DNA of 33,700 nucleotides from assembly GCA_947165085.1 (NCBI GenBank), contig CAMUZA010000016.1:1-33700 (forward strand), in the 5' to 3' direction. Position 1 is the stretch's first letter, and every line of letters begins with the position of its first letter. The notes below the pieces were generated by a model. It searched no databases. It worked only from the letters and a program-made list of their open reading frames with translations, and had not been told where the DNA came from. Below, piece by piece: positions 27,580 to 33,242 of this stretch. This DNA comes from an uncultured Clostridia bacterium (GTDB taxonomy: Bacteria; Bacillota; Clostridia; Oscillospirales; Oscillospiraceae). The translations under genes were made by a program, and so were the position numbers.

Positions 27580-28458
27580 ATGCAGGACTATATTGTTCGC
27601 GCCATGACGTCGGACGGGTATATCAAGGCAATGGCGATCCGCTCGACGCATCTTGTGGAGCGCGCGCGGAATATTCACAAAACCACGCCGACGGCGACGG
27701 CGGCGCTCGGCCGCGTTCTGACGGCGGCGTCCATGATGGGCAACGTCCAGAAGGTGGAGAACGGCGCGCTGACCCTGCAGATCAAGGGCGGCGGTCCACT
27801 GGGGACGATCCTTGCAACATCGGACGCGGTCGGCAACGTGCGCGGCTACGTGCATAATCCCTCGATCACCCTGCTCGAAAAATACGCGGGGAAGCTGGAC
27901 GTCGGCGCGGCGGTCGGTACAGACGGCATGCTGACGGTCATCCGAGATCTGCAGATGAAAGAGCCGTACATTGGCTCTGTCGCACTCGTGTCCGGCGAGA
28001 TCGCGGACGATGTGACGGCGTACTTTGCCCAGAGCGAGCAGACGCCGACCGCCTGCGCGCTCGGCGTGCTGGTGAATCCCGATCAGAGCGTCAGGGTCGC
28101 GGGCGGCTATCTCATTCAGCTTCTGCCGGGCGCGCCGGAGGAGGCGATCGACAAGCTGGAGGCAGGCATTCAGAAGGCGGGCGCGGTGACGCCGATGCTC
28201 GCGGACGGACTGAGCCCGGAGGATATCCTGCGGCGTGTGATGTCTGATTTTGAATTGGAATTCCTGGAAACCACGCCGGTCGCGTACAAGTGCTACTGCA
28301 GCCGCGAACGGGTGAGCGCGACCCTCATCGCCATCGGCAGGAAGGATTTGCAGGAAATCGCCGACGAGGGCGAGCCGATCACGATCGAATGCCAGTTCTG
28401 CGACACGAAGTATCAGTTCTCGCCGGAGGAGATCCGGGGACTTCAGGCGACGTTATAG
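27580..28458 (+). CDS. hslO: Redox-regulated chaperone Hsp33
   Basis: Cytoplasmic holdase activated by oxidation, 292 residues, normal length. The N-terminal substrate-binding domain (DYIVRAMTSDGYIKAMAI, then HKTTPTATAALGR and KGGGPLGTI) is typical. The C-terminal zinc switch is intact: Cys238 and Cys240 in KCYCS, and Cys271 and Cys274 in ECQFCDTKY. ATG 27580 is chosen over GTG 27571 because AAGGAG at 27566-27571 overlaps the GTG and sits 8 nt before the ATG. In an anaerobe it would protect proteins during oxygen exposure. Confidence 0.95.
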   Translation: MQDYIVRAMTSDGYIKAMAIRSTHLVERARNIHKTTPTATAALGRVLTAASMMGNVQKVENGALTLQIKGGGPLGTILATSDAVGNVRGYVHNPSITLLEKYAGKLDVGAAVGTDGMLTVIRDLQMKEPYIGSVALVSGEIADDVTAYFAQSEQTPTACALGVLVNPDQSVRVAGGYLIQLLPGAPEEAIDKLEAGIQKAGAVTPMLADGLSPEDILRRVMSDFELEFLETTPVAYKCYCSRERVSATLIAIGRKDLQEIADEGEPITIECQFCDTKYQFSPEEIRGLQATL

Positions 28459-28461
28459 GCG

Positions 28462-28491
28462 GCATGCGGAGGTAAAACTGCCTCCGCATGC
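28462..28491 (+). other. 11-bp hairpin after hslO, no U-tract
   Basis: GCATGCGGAGG at 28462-28472 pairs perfectly with CCTCCGCATGC at 28481-28491. No T-run follows on either strand, so it is not a standard terminator. It may protect the transcript 3' end or be a weak terminator. Confidence 0.5.
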
Positions 28492-28527
28492 GGTGGAAGA
28501 AAAAACCGAAAAAAACAAAAATAGTGC

Positions 28528-28556
28528 TTGACAATCCTTGAAGCTATGTGTATAAT
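28528..28556 (+). promoter_or_regulatory. Perfect consensus promoter of the tRNA operon
   Basis: TTGACA at 28528-28533, exactly 17 nt, then TATAAT at 28551-28556. It lies 28 nt before tRNA-Val, as expected for a strongly transcribed stable-RNA operon. Confidence 0.95.
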
Positions 28557-28584
28557 AACGACTGTCGCGGATATGCGGCAGTTC

Positions 28585-28660
28585 GGGAGCATAGCTCAGC
28601 TGGGAGAGCACATGCCTTACAAGCATGGGGTCACAGGTTCGAGCCCTGTTGTTCCCACCA
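28585..28660 (+). tRNA. tRNA-Val (anticodon TAC)
   Basis: 76-nt cloverleaf. The acceptor arms GGGAGCA and TGTTCCC pair with one G-T. The anticodon stem CATGC/GCATG encloses CTTACAA, so the anticodon is TAC. The T-arm is ACAGG-TTCGAGC-CCTGT and CCA is encoded. Confidence 0.96.
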
Positions 28661-28666
28661 TCATCT

Positions 28667-28743
28667 GGCCCGGTGGTGCAGTCGGTTAGCACGCCAGCCT
28701 GTCACGCTGGAGGTCGACGGTTCGAGTCCGTTCCGGGTCGCCA
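28667..28743 (+). tRNA. tRNA-Asp (anticodon GTC)
   Basis: 77-nt cloverleaf. The acceptor arms GGCCCGG and CCGGGTC pair, and the anticodon stem CCAGC/GCTGG encloses CTGTCAC, giving GTC. CCA is encoded. It begins 6 nt after tRNA-Val. Confidence 0.96.
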
Positions 28744-28755
28744 TAGTAACGCATC

Positions 28756-28778
28756 TGAGCCGAGATTATCTCGGCTCA
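28756..28778 (+). other. 10-bp triloop hairpin in tRNA-Asp/tRNA-Phe spacer
   Basis: TGAGCCGAGA and TCTCGGCTCA pair perfectly around TTA. It fills most of the spacer and has no T-run, so processing or separation of tRNA domains is more likely than termination. Confidence 0.6.
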
Positions 28779-28782
28779 ACAT

Positions 28783-28858
<76 letters not shown>

Positions 28859-28864
28859 TTTTTA

Positions 28865-28954
28865 CGCATCAGCTTCGCGTGTCGGAGTTGAAAGGCGGCT
28901 CTTGGCAACATGCCTGTGGCATGTTGCAACCGCCGTGGCTTTCCCGCAGGAAAG
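28865..28954 (+). other. 90-bp structured insert between tRNA-Phe 3'-end repeats
   Basis: GTCGGAGTTG at 28881-28890 pairs with CAACTCCGAC at 28955-28964 as an outer stem. Inside are GGCGG/CCGCC (28894-28898 with 28930-28934) enclosing a 10-bp stem GCAACATGCC/GGCATGTTGC (28905-28914 with 28918-28927). A second hairpin is GCTTTCC/GGAAAGC (28938-28944 with 28949-28955). Together this resembles a three-way junction. No coding frame or known RNA family was recognised. Confidence 0.55.
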
Positions 28955-28981
28955 CAACTCCGACCGGAGGCACCATTTTTA
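28955..28981 (+). repeat. 27-bp direct repeat, second copy (orphan tRNA-Phe 3' end)
   Basis: Exact copy of 28838-28864 without any 5' tRNA part. It may be an attachment-site remnant or the end of a decayed tandem tRNA. Confidence 0.9.
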
Positions 28982-28988
28982 TGGCAAT

Positions 28989-29011
28989 TGGTTCTTCGGA
29001 ACGAAGAACCA
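28989..29011 (+). other. 10-bp triloop hairpin before tRNA-Gly
   Basis: TGGTTCTTCG and CGAAGAACCA pair perfectly around GAA. There is no T-run. It is one of a series of such hairpins in the tRNA spacers. Confidence 0.6.
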
Positions 29012-29014
29012 CAT

Positions 29015-29090
29015 GCGGGTGTAGCTCATCTGGTAGAGCGCCACCTTGCCAAGGTGGAGGTAGCGAGTTCGAGCCTCGTCACCCGCTCCA
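29015..29090 (+). tRNA. tRNA-Gly (anticodon GCC)
   Basis: 76-nt cloverleaf. The acceptor arms GCGGGTG and CACCCGC pair, and the anticodon stem CCACC/GGTGG encloses TTGCCAA, giving GCC. CCA is encoded. Confidence 0.96.
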
Positions 29091-29097
29091 AAAAAAT

Positions 29098-29118
29098 AAG
29101 GAACGCATTGCGTTCCTT
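29098..29118 (+). other. 9-bp triloop hairpin before tRNA-Cys
   Basis: AAGGAACGC and GCGTTCCTT pair around ATT in the Gly-Cys spacer. There is no following T-run. Confidence 0.6.
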
Positions 29119-29129
29119 GTTTCATATCC

Positions 29130-29204
29130 GGTGCCGTGGCCAAGTGGTAAGGCAAAGGTCTGCAAAACCTTCACTCCCCAGTTCAAATCTGGGCGGCACC
29201 TCCA
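29130..29204 (+). tRNA. tRNA-Cys (anticodon GCA)
   Basis: 75-nt cloverleaf. The acceptor arms GGTGCCG and CGGCACC pair, and the anticodon loop TGCAAAA gives GCA. CCA is encoded. It is the last gene of the operon. Confidence 0.96.
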
Positions 29205-29205
29205 G

Positions 29206-29237
29206 AAAAAAGCACTTGCGAAAGCAAGTGCTTTTTT
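29206..29237 (+). terminator. Rho-independent terminator of the tRNA operon
   Basis: AAAAAAGCACTTGC and GCAAGTGCTTTTTT pair perfectly over 14 bp around a GAAA tetraloop and end in T. Confidence 0.96.
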
Positions 29238-29374
29238 CAATGATAGCTCCGCTGCGTGGATTTGTGAGCAGATCTGGTTCATTCGTTTCTTCCGCCGTGA
29301 GCGGGCACGTCCGCCTTGCCGTCTTTGCCGTTGCTCTACTCCAAAATCTGTGAAGGAAATAGTGTCGAAAAGTG

Positions 29375-29403
29375 TTGAAATCCCAAAATGCATGGTTTAT
29401 AAT
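29375..29403 (+). promoter_or_regulatory. Sigma-A promoter of the YegP-family operon
   Basis: TTGAAA at 29375-29380, a 17-nt spacer, then TATAAT at 29398-29403, 45 nt before the start. The preceding 29238-29374 shows nothing recognisable. Confidence 0.85.
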
Positions 29404-29447
29404 AAAAACGGGAAACCAATAAACTACTATCAGGAGGAATACATATC

Positions 29448-29816
29448 ATGGGTAAGTTTTCTGTTCGCAGCACCGCGACCGGCATTAAGTTTGACCTGAA
29501 GGCCGGCAACGGCGAAGTCATCGCAACTTCTGAAGTGTACACCACTGAGGCTGCCTGCAAGAAGGGCATCGCAAGCGTGAAGAAGAATGCTCCGATCGCC
29601 GCTGTTGAGGATCAGACCGTGGAAGGCTACAAGGCCGAGAAGCATCCGAAGTTTGAGATCTACAAGGACAAGGCAGGCGAGTTCCGTTTCCGCCTGAAGG
29701 CGACCAACGGTCAGATCATCGCGATCGGCGAGGGCTACAAGGCAATGGCGAGCTGCAAGAACGGCATCGAGTCCGTAAAGAAGAACGCGCCCGAAGCTCC
29801 CATCGTAAAGGAGTAA
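29448..29816 (+). CDS. YegP-family protein with two DUF1508 repeats
   Basis: 122-residue soluble protein made of two tandem units of about 50 residues. Unit one has FDLKAGNGEVIATSEVY and KKGIASVKKNAP; unit two has FRLKATNGQIIAIGEGY and KNGIESVKKNAP. This is the DUF1508 pattern, and the arrangement follows E. coli YegP. The biochemical role of the family is not established. ATG 29448 follows AGGAGG by about 10 nt. Strong promoter, strong ribosome site and Lys/Gly-rich composition suggest high expression. A 72-residue gene follows 3 nt after the stop on the same transcript. Confidence 0.85.
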   Translation: MGKFSVRSTATGIKFDLKAGNGEVIATSEVYTTEAACKKGIASVKKNAPIAAVEDQTVEGYKAEKHPKFEIYKDKAGEFRFRLKATNGQIIAIGEGYKAMASCKNGIESVKKNAPEAPIVKE

Positions 29817-29819
29817 TCC

Positions 29820-30038
29820 ATGGACATCAAGGCAAAGATCACGGAGATCGTTGACAAGATCAAGAACGATCCGTCCCTGGCGCAAGAATTCACGAAGAAT
29901 CCCGAAAAGGCGATCGAAGGCGTTGCCGGCATCGATATTCCCGACGGTGCGCTGGATACCGTCGTTTCCGGCGTCAAGGCGAAGCTCGCGGGCGACAAGC
30001 TCTCCGGCGTCGCAGATACGCTGAAGAACCTGTTCTGA
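29820..30038 (+). CDS. 72-residue protein of unknown function
   Basis: Small acidic and amphipathic protein without membrane span or signal peptide. AAGGAG at 29808-29813 lies 6 nt before ATG 29820, and only 3 nt separate it from the YegP-family gene, so translation is well supported. The segment DPSLAQEFTKNPEKAIEGVA followed by GIDIPDGALD has the DPxL...F..NPxxAxE..GIDIP pattern. That pattern resembles leader regions of NHLP or Nif11-type RiPP precursors. It lacks a GG cleavage site and a distinct core peptide, and no maturation enzyme is nearby, so an ordinary small helical protein is more likely. I do not recognise a named family. Confidence 0.75.
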   Translation: MDIKAKITEIVDKIKNDPSLAQEFTKNPEKAIEGVAGIDIPDGALDTVVSGVKAKLAGDKLSGVADTLKNLF

Positions 30039-30049
30039 TCAGAATCGAA

Positions 30050-30077
30050 AAATGCTGCCGCATGCGCGGCAGCATTT
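30050..30077 (+). terminator. Terminator hairpin, left copy of 28-bp target duplication (element 1)
   Basis: TGCTGCCGC and GCGGCAGCA pair over 9 bp around ATGC, preceded by AAA and followed by TTT. It lies 11 nt after the 72-residue gene. Identical to 30242-30269. The T-tract is cut to three T by the following element. Confidence 0.85.
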
Positions 30078-30241
30078 CAGACTGTCAAAAAAAGGTAGAA
30101 CGTGGGGCATTCGGAGGGAAAGAAAGTGTGAAAGAAAACCGTCAGGGTTGTCTTTCACGTTCAATCAAGCAGGATTTTCAAACTTTTTTGGAAGTTTGAA
30201 AATCCGCATGAGCGTGTCAAAAAGGCTTTTTTGACACGCTC
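30078..30241 (+). mobile_element. Terminator-associated short repeat element, copy 1 (164 bp)
   Basis: Begins CAGACTGTCAA and ends TTGACACGCTC; the ends form an imperfect terminal inverted repeat (8 of 11 positions, with TGTCAA identical). It contains three hairpins: GTGAAAGA/TCTTTCAC at 30128-30158; GATTTTCAAACT/AGTTTGAAAATC at 30173-30204; and a 14-bp stem GAGCGTGTCAAAAA/TTTTTGACACGCTC at 30210-30241 that is the 3' end. The last 130 bases or so are nearly identical to copy 2; the region 30088-30109 is divergent. It is flanked by a 28-bp direct repeat consisting of the local terminator hairpin. No transposase frame is present, so it looks like a non-autonomous, MITE-like element. Confidence 0.8.
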
Positions 30242-30271
30242 AAATGCTGCCGCATGCGCGGCAGCATTTTT
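30242..30271 (+). terminator. Terminator hairpin, right copy of target duplication (element 1)
   Basis: Same 28-bp sequence as 30050-30077, here with a full run of five T, so this copy remains a good terminator directly before the yitT promoter. Confidence 0.9.
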
Positions 30272-30275
30272 GCTG

Positions 30276-30304
30276 TTGACTTTTCCGTGTAAACTTGCTA
30301 TATA
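30276..30304 (+). promoter_or_regulatory. Sigma-A promoter of the YitT gene
   Basis: TTGACT at 30276-30281, a 17-nt spacer, TATATA at 30299-30304, 31 nt before the gene. The -35 starts only 5 nt after the terminator T-run. Confidence 0.8.
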
Positions 30305-30335
30305 TGTGTAGGTATTCTCACTAAGGAGGGCGGAA

Positions 30336-31196
30336 ATGAAAGGCTGGCGCTATGTACGGGATTTTTCCTTCATCATGTTTGCTGCATTGCTTTTGGCATT
30401 CAGCTATCACATCTTTATCTTTCCGAATGAATTTGCGCCCGCGGGACTTCCCGGCTTTGCGACGATGCTGCAGTATCTGTTTAATTTCAAAGTCGGCTAC
30501 ATGATGTTCATCATCAATATACCGCTGGTGATCATCGTCTATCTGATGATCGGGCATAAATACGCGATCCGCTCGGCGGTTTTCGCCGCCACCTTTGCGG
30601 GCATGCTGCTCGTACTGGATTATGTGGATCTGTCCATGTTCCTATACAAGACGGAAAACAGCGCCGTCCTCGCGCCCATCGCGGGCGGCGTGATCACCGG
30701 CTTCTGCTACGGCATCGTGATGCGGCGCAACGGCAGCACCGGCGGCACCGATCTGGTCGCCGCGCTGGTGCAGCACAAGTATCCGGAATACAATATTCTC
30801 TGGATCATTTTTGCGATTAACGCCGCAGTCGCCGGCGCGTCCTATTTTGTCTACGGCTTCAAGATCGAGCCGGTCATTCTCTGCGTGATCTACTGCTTTA
30901 TTTCCAGCGAGGTCAGCGACGTCATTCTCAAAGGCTTCAAGGAAGCGGTCAAGTTCGAGATCGTGACCGATCAGCCGGAGGAGATGGCGAAAGCGCTGAT
31001 GGAGAATCTGCACCACGGCGTGACGGAGCTCCCCGCAGTCGGCGGCTATACGCACAGCAACAAAACGCTGCTGATCTGCGTGGTCAACAAGCGGCAGATC
31101 GTCCGCTTCCAGAAGGTCATCAGCAAATTCCCCGGCTCGTTCGCCTATCTTTCCAACGTCAGAGAGACGATGGGCAATTTCACAAGAAGCAGATAA
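30336..31196 (+). CDS. YitT-family membrane protein
   Basis: 286-residue protein with about five hydrophobic spans in the first 195 residues and a soluble C-terminal domain (about 200-286) of the DUF2179 type. The stretches LPGFATMLQYLFNFKVGYMM, GGVITGFCYGIVMRRNGSTG and GGTDLVA are typical of YitT/DUF161 proteins, which are abundant in Firmicutes and have no firmly known transport function. ATG 30336 follows AAGGAGGGCGG. The gene has its own promoter and stands alone between two copies of the short repeat element. Confidence 0.88.
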   Translation: MKGWRYVRDFSFIMFAALLLAFSYHIFIFPNEFAPAGLPGFATMLQYLFNFKVGYMMFIINIPLVIIVYLMIGHKYAIRSAVFAATFAGMLLVLDYVDLSMFLYKTENSAVLAPIAGGVITGFCYGIVMRRNGSTGGTDLVAALVQHKYPEYNILWIIFAINAAVAGASYFVYGFKIEPVILCVIYCFISSEVSDVILKGFKEAVKFEIVTDQPEEMAKALMENLHHGVTELPAVGGYTHSNKTLLICVVNKRQIVRFQKVISKFPGSFAYLSNVRETMGNFTRSR

Positions 31197-31201
31197 GAAA
31201 C

Positions 31202-31231
31202 AACGGCTCGCACGTCTGTGCGAGCCGTTTT
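31202..31231 (+). terminator. Terminator hairpin, left copy of 30-bp target duplication (element 2)
   Basis: AACGGCTCGCAC and GTGCGAGCCGTT pair over 12 bp around GTCT, then T. It lies 5 nt after yitT. Identical to 31394-31423. Confidence 0.9.
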
Positions 31232-31393
31232 CAGACTGTCAAGAAAGGCAGGGAGTGGGTGTTTCGGAGGGAAAGAAAGTGTGAAAGAAAACCGTCAGGG
31301 TTGTCTTTCACGTTCAATCAAGCAGGATTTTCAAACTGATTTTAAGTTTGAAAATCCGCACGAGCGTGTCAAAAAGGCTTTTTTGACACGCTC
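31232..31393 (+). mobile_element. Terminator-associated short repeat element, copy 2 (162 bp)
   Basis: Starts CAGACTGTCAA and ends TTGACACGCTC like copy 1, with the same order of three hairpins. Differences in the conserved part are confined mainly to the loop of the second hairpin (GATTTTA in place of a T-rich loop) and a C for T before the third hairpin, so the stems are preserved. It is flanked by a 30-bp direct repeat that is the yitT terminator hairpin and is unrelated to the hairpin beside copy 1. Both copies have the same orientation, 1154 bp apart. Confidence 0.8.
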
Positions 31394-31423
31394 AACGGCT
31401 CGCACGTCTGTGCGAGCCGTTTT
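31394..31423 (+). terminator. Terminator hairpin, right copy of target duplication (element 2)
   Basis: Same 30-bp hairpin as 31202-31231, 7 nt before the end of the convergent mgtE. It may serve both directions, although the T-run is better on the + strand. Confidence 0.8.
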
Positions 31424-31430
31424 GATGTTT

Positions 31431-32807
31431 CTATAGCGTAAGCAGCGCGGAGGCGACGCCGAAATAAACCAGCAAAGACAGGGCGTCGACAATGGTGGTG
31501 ATGAACGGACTTGCCATGACCGCCGGATCAAAGCCGAGCTTCTTTGCCAGCATCGGCAGGGTACAGCCGATGACCTTCGCGATCAGCACGGTCAGCGCCA
31601 TCGTGGCGCATACGACGAGGGCGACCAGCCACGTTACGTCCGCGTTGCCGAGAAGCAGATGATCGACCAGCATGATCTTGCCGAAACAGACGACGGAGAG
31701 GGACACACCGCAGAGCACCGCAGTGCGGATCTCCTTCCAGATGATCTTGGGCAGATCGGCAAATTCGATCTCGCCGAGCGAGAGCGCACGGATGATCGTA
31801 ACGGAGGACTGCGAGCCGGAGTTGCCGCCCGTATCCATCAGCATCGGGATAAAAGCGGTCAGCACGACCTGTGCGGCAAGCGCGTCCTCAAAGCCGGTGA
31901 TGATCAGACCGGTGAAGGTCGCAGAGACCATCAGCAGCATCAGCCACGGGATACGGTGGCGGAACAGATCGAAGACCGTCGAACGCAGATACGTCTTGTC
32001 CGACGGCGTCATGCCTGCCATGATCTCGATATCCTCAGTGGCCTCGTCTTCCATGACGTCCATCGCGTCGTCGAAGGTGATGATGCCGACCATACGGTTT
32101 TCCGCATCGACCACGGGCAGCGCGAGGAAGTTGTATTTTGAGAACATCTGCGCGACTTCTTCCTGGTCGGTCATGGTACTGACAGAAATGACGTTGGTCA
32201 CCATGATGTCTTCGATCGTGGTCTCATCATCCTGCGCCAGCAGGAGGTCCTTGACCGTGACCAGACCGATCAGCGTGCGGTTGCGTGTTACATAACAAGT
32301 ATAGATGGTTTCCTTGTCCACACCGGTGCGGCGAATGCGAAGAATGGCTTCTTCCACCGTCATGCCGGGGCGCAGGGAAACGTACTCGGTCGTCATGATC
32401 GAGCCGGCGGAGTTTTCCGGATAGCGCAGGATCTCATTGATCTCCTTGCGCATCTGGGGGTCCGCCTGGGATAAGATACGCCGCACGACGTTCGCGGGCA
32501 TTTCCTCCACAAGGTCGACCGCATCGTCGACGTACAATTCGTCAAGCACCTCGCGCAGCTCCACGTCGGAGAAGCCGCGGATCAGCAGCTCCTGCGCTTC
32601 GGGCTCCATTTCAACGAAGGTTTCCGCTGCCAGCTCCTTCGGCAGCAGACGGAACAGAAGGGGAAGACGCTCCACCTCTAATTCGTCGAAAACGGAGGCG
32701 ATATCGGACGGGTTCATCGTAATCAGAATGTCGCGGATCGTCGGGTACTTTTTTTCCTCCAAAAGCCGCTGCAGCGTGCTTTCGACGGTAACGCTATGTT
32801 CTGCCAT
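31431..32807 (-). CDS. mgtE: Magnesium transporter MgtE
   Basis: Magnesium-gated Mg2+ channel of the inner membrane, 458 residues, usual length. The order is an N-terminal helical-repeat domain (about 1-130), two CBS domains (about 135-195 and 200-258) that sense cytoplasmic Mg2+, a linking helix, and five membrane spans from about residue 287. The pore signature PMLMDTGGNSGSQSS is at 321-335, and the C-terminal LGFDPAVMASPFITTIVDAL is also typical. The start at 32807 (ATG on the minus strand) is preceded by AGGAGG about 10 nt upstream. A long leader with a mini-ORF lies between promoter and gene. It is convergent with yitT. Confidence 0.96.
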   Translation of the reverse strand: MAEHSVTVESTLQRLLEEKKYPTIRDILITMNPSDIASVFDELEVERLPLLFRLLPKELAAETFVEMEPEAQELLIRGFSDVELREVLDELYVDDAVDLVEEMPANVVRRILSQADPQMRKEINEILRYPENSAGSIMTTEYVSLRPGMTVEEAILRIRRTGVDKETIYTCYVTRNRTLIGLVTVKDLLLAQDDETTIEDIMVTNVISVSTMTDQEEVAQMFSKYNFLALPVVDAENRMVGIITFDDAMDVMEDEATEDIEIMAGMTPSDKTYLRSTVFDLFRHRIPWLMLLMVSATFTGLIITGFEDALAAQVVLTAFIPMLMDTGGNSGSQSSVTIIRALSLGEIEFADLPKIIWKEIRTAVLCGVSLSVVCFGKIMLVDHLLLGNADVTWLVALVVCATMALTVLIAKVIGCTLPMLAKKLGFDPAVMASPFITTIVDALSLLVYFGVASALLTL

Positions 32808-32856
32808 CGGTTCTTTCCTCCTGCATCATAGTTTTTCACAGATTCGGAAGCCGGCG

Positions 32857-32957
32857 GCGGCAGACGCTTATCGGGACAGGGAACAGCTCTCACGGATGCG
32901 GAGCCATCCCTGCGGACTTCGGCCTGCCGCTATGCCGTTGGTACTCCCAGCATCCAT
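32857..32957 (-). promoter_or_regulatory. Candidate structured leader of mgtE
   Basis: On the minus strand GCGGCAG (32924-32930) can pair with CTGCCGC (32857-32863), enclosing CAGGGA (32907-32912) with TCCCTG (32877-32882). GGATGC (32950-32955) at the 5' side can pair with GCATCC (32894-32899) in the inner loop, making a pseudoknot. I do not see M-box riboswitch signatures. Control of a Mg2+ channel by a structured leader would fit known logic, but the class is unassigned. Confidence 0.45.
32868..32957 (-). CDS. 29-residue leader mini-ORF upstream of mgtE
   Basis: ATG (32957-32955 on the minus strand) follows AAGGAGGG with ideal spacing and opens a 29-codon frame starting MDAGSTNGIAAGRSPQGW and ending SLSR before TAA. 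It lies between the mgtE promoter and mgtE and overlaps the predicted structured region. It is too short to judge by similarity. A translated leader peptide that couples ribosome movement to the RNA fold is one reading; an accidental frame behind a strong Shine-Dalgarno-like purine tract is the other. Confidence 0.4.
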   Translation of the reverse strand: MDAGSTNGIAAGRSPQGWLRIRESCSLSR

Positions 32958-32994
32958 GTCATTCCCTCCTTTGTGATCAATTTTCAGCCATATT

Positions 32995-33023
32995 ATGATA
33001 GTCCAAAACGGAAAAAAAGTCAA
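32995..33023 (-). promoter_or_regulatory. Probable sigma-A promoter of mgtE
   Basis: On the minus strand TTGACT (33023-33018), a 17-nt spacer and TATCAT (33000-32995), about 190 nt before mgtE. The -35 is good and the -10 moderate. Confidence 0.65.
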
Positions 33024-33126
33024 GCGCGGAAGACGGAAAAGTGCGATGAGGGCGCGCGAATTCACCACATTTTTCAATGAAATGGGCGTACAATACATCC
33101 AAACGCCGCTAAAATGACATTCTAAC

Positions 33127-33157
33127 AGGAAAACACAACATTTTTATCAGTTTTCCT
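33127..33157. promoter_or_regulatory. Inverted repeat upstream of the glgB promoter, possible operator
   Basis: AGGAAAAC (33127-33134) and GTTTTCCT (33150-33157) are perfect inverted repeats 15 nt apart, 9 nt upstream of the glgB -35. Either a protein site or chance in AT-rich DNA. Confidence 0.3.
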
Positions 33158-33166
33158 ATGAAACGG

Positions 33167-33194
33167 TTGCAATTTTTGTGCAAAGTGGTATAAT
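33167..33194 (+). promoter_or_regulatory. Sigma-A promoter of glgB
   Basis: TTGCAA at 33167-33172, a 16-nt spacer and TATAAT at 33189-33194, 48 nt before the start. The rest of 33024-33166 between the divergent promoters shows no gene. Confidence 0.75.
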
Positions 33195-33242
33195 ACAATA
33201 TAAAGATATTATACTCCCGAAATATGACCAAAGGAGGCAGAG

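Noticed and set aside
29238-29374. Possible gene or RNA between the tRNA terminator and the YegP-family promoter
   Set aside because: No ribosome site, no convincing frame and no strong pairing were found; treated as plain spacer.
30127-30201. Possible short peptide inside the repeat element, with GGAGG and a GTG start in both copies
   Set aside because: The first 19 codons agree in both copies because the DNA does, but the frames then diverge (a stop after 23 codons in copy 1, open past the element end in copy 2), and the bases are explained by hairpin stems.
30078-30241. Group IIC intron remnant, which also targets terminators
   Set aside because: Too short, no domain V or reverse transcriptase, and such introns do not create hairpin-long target duplications.
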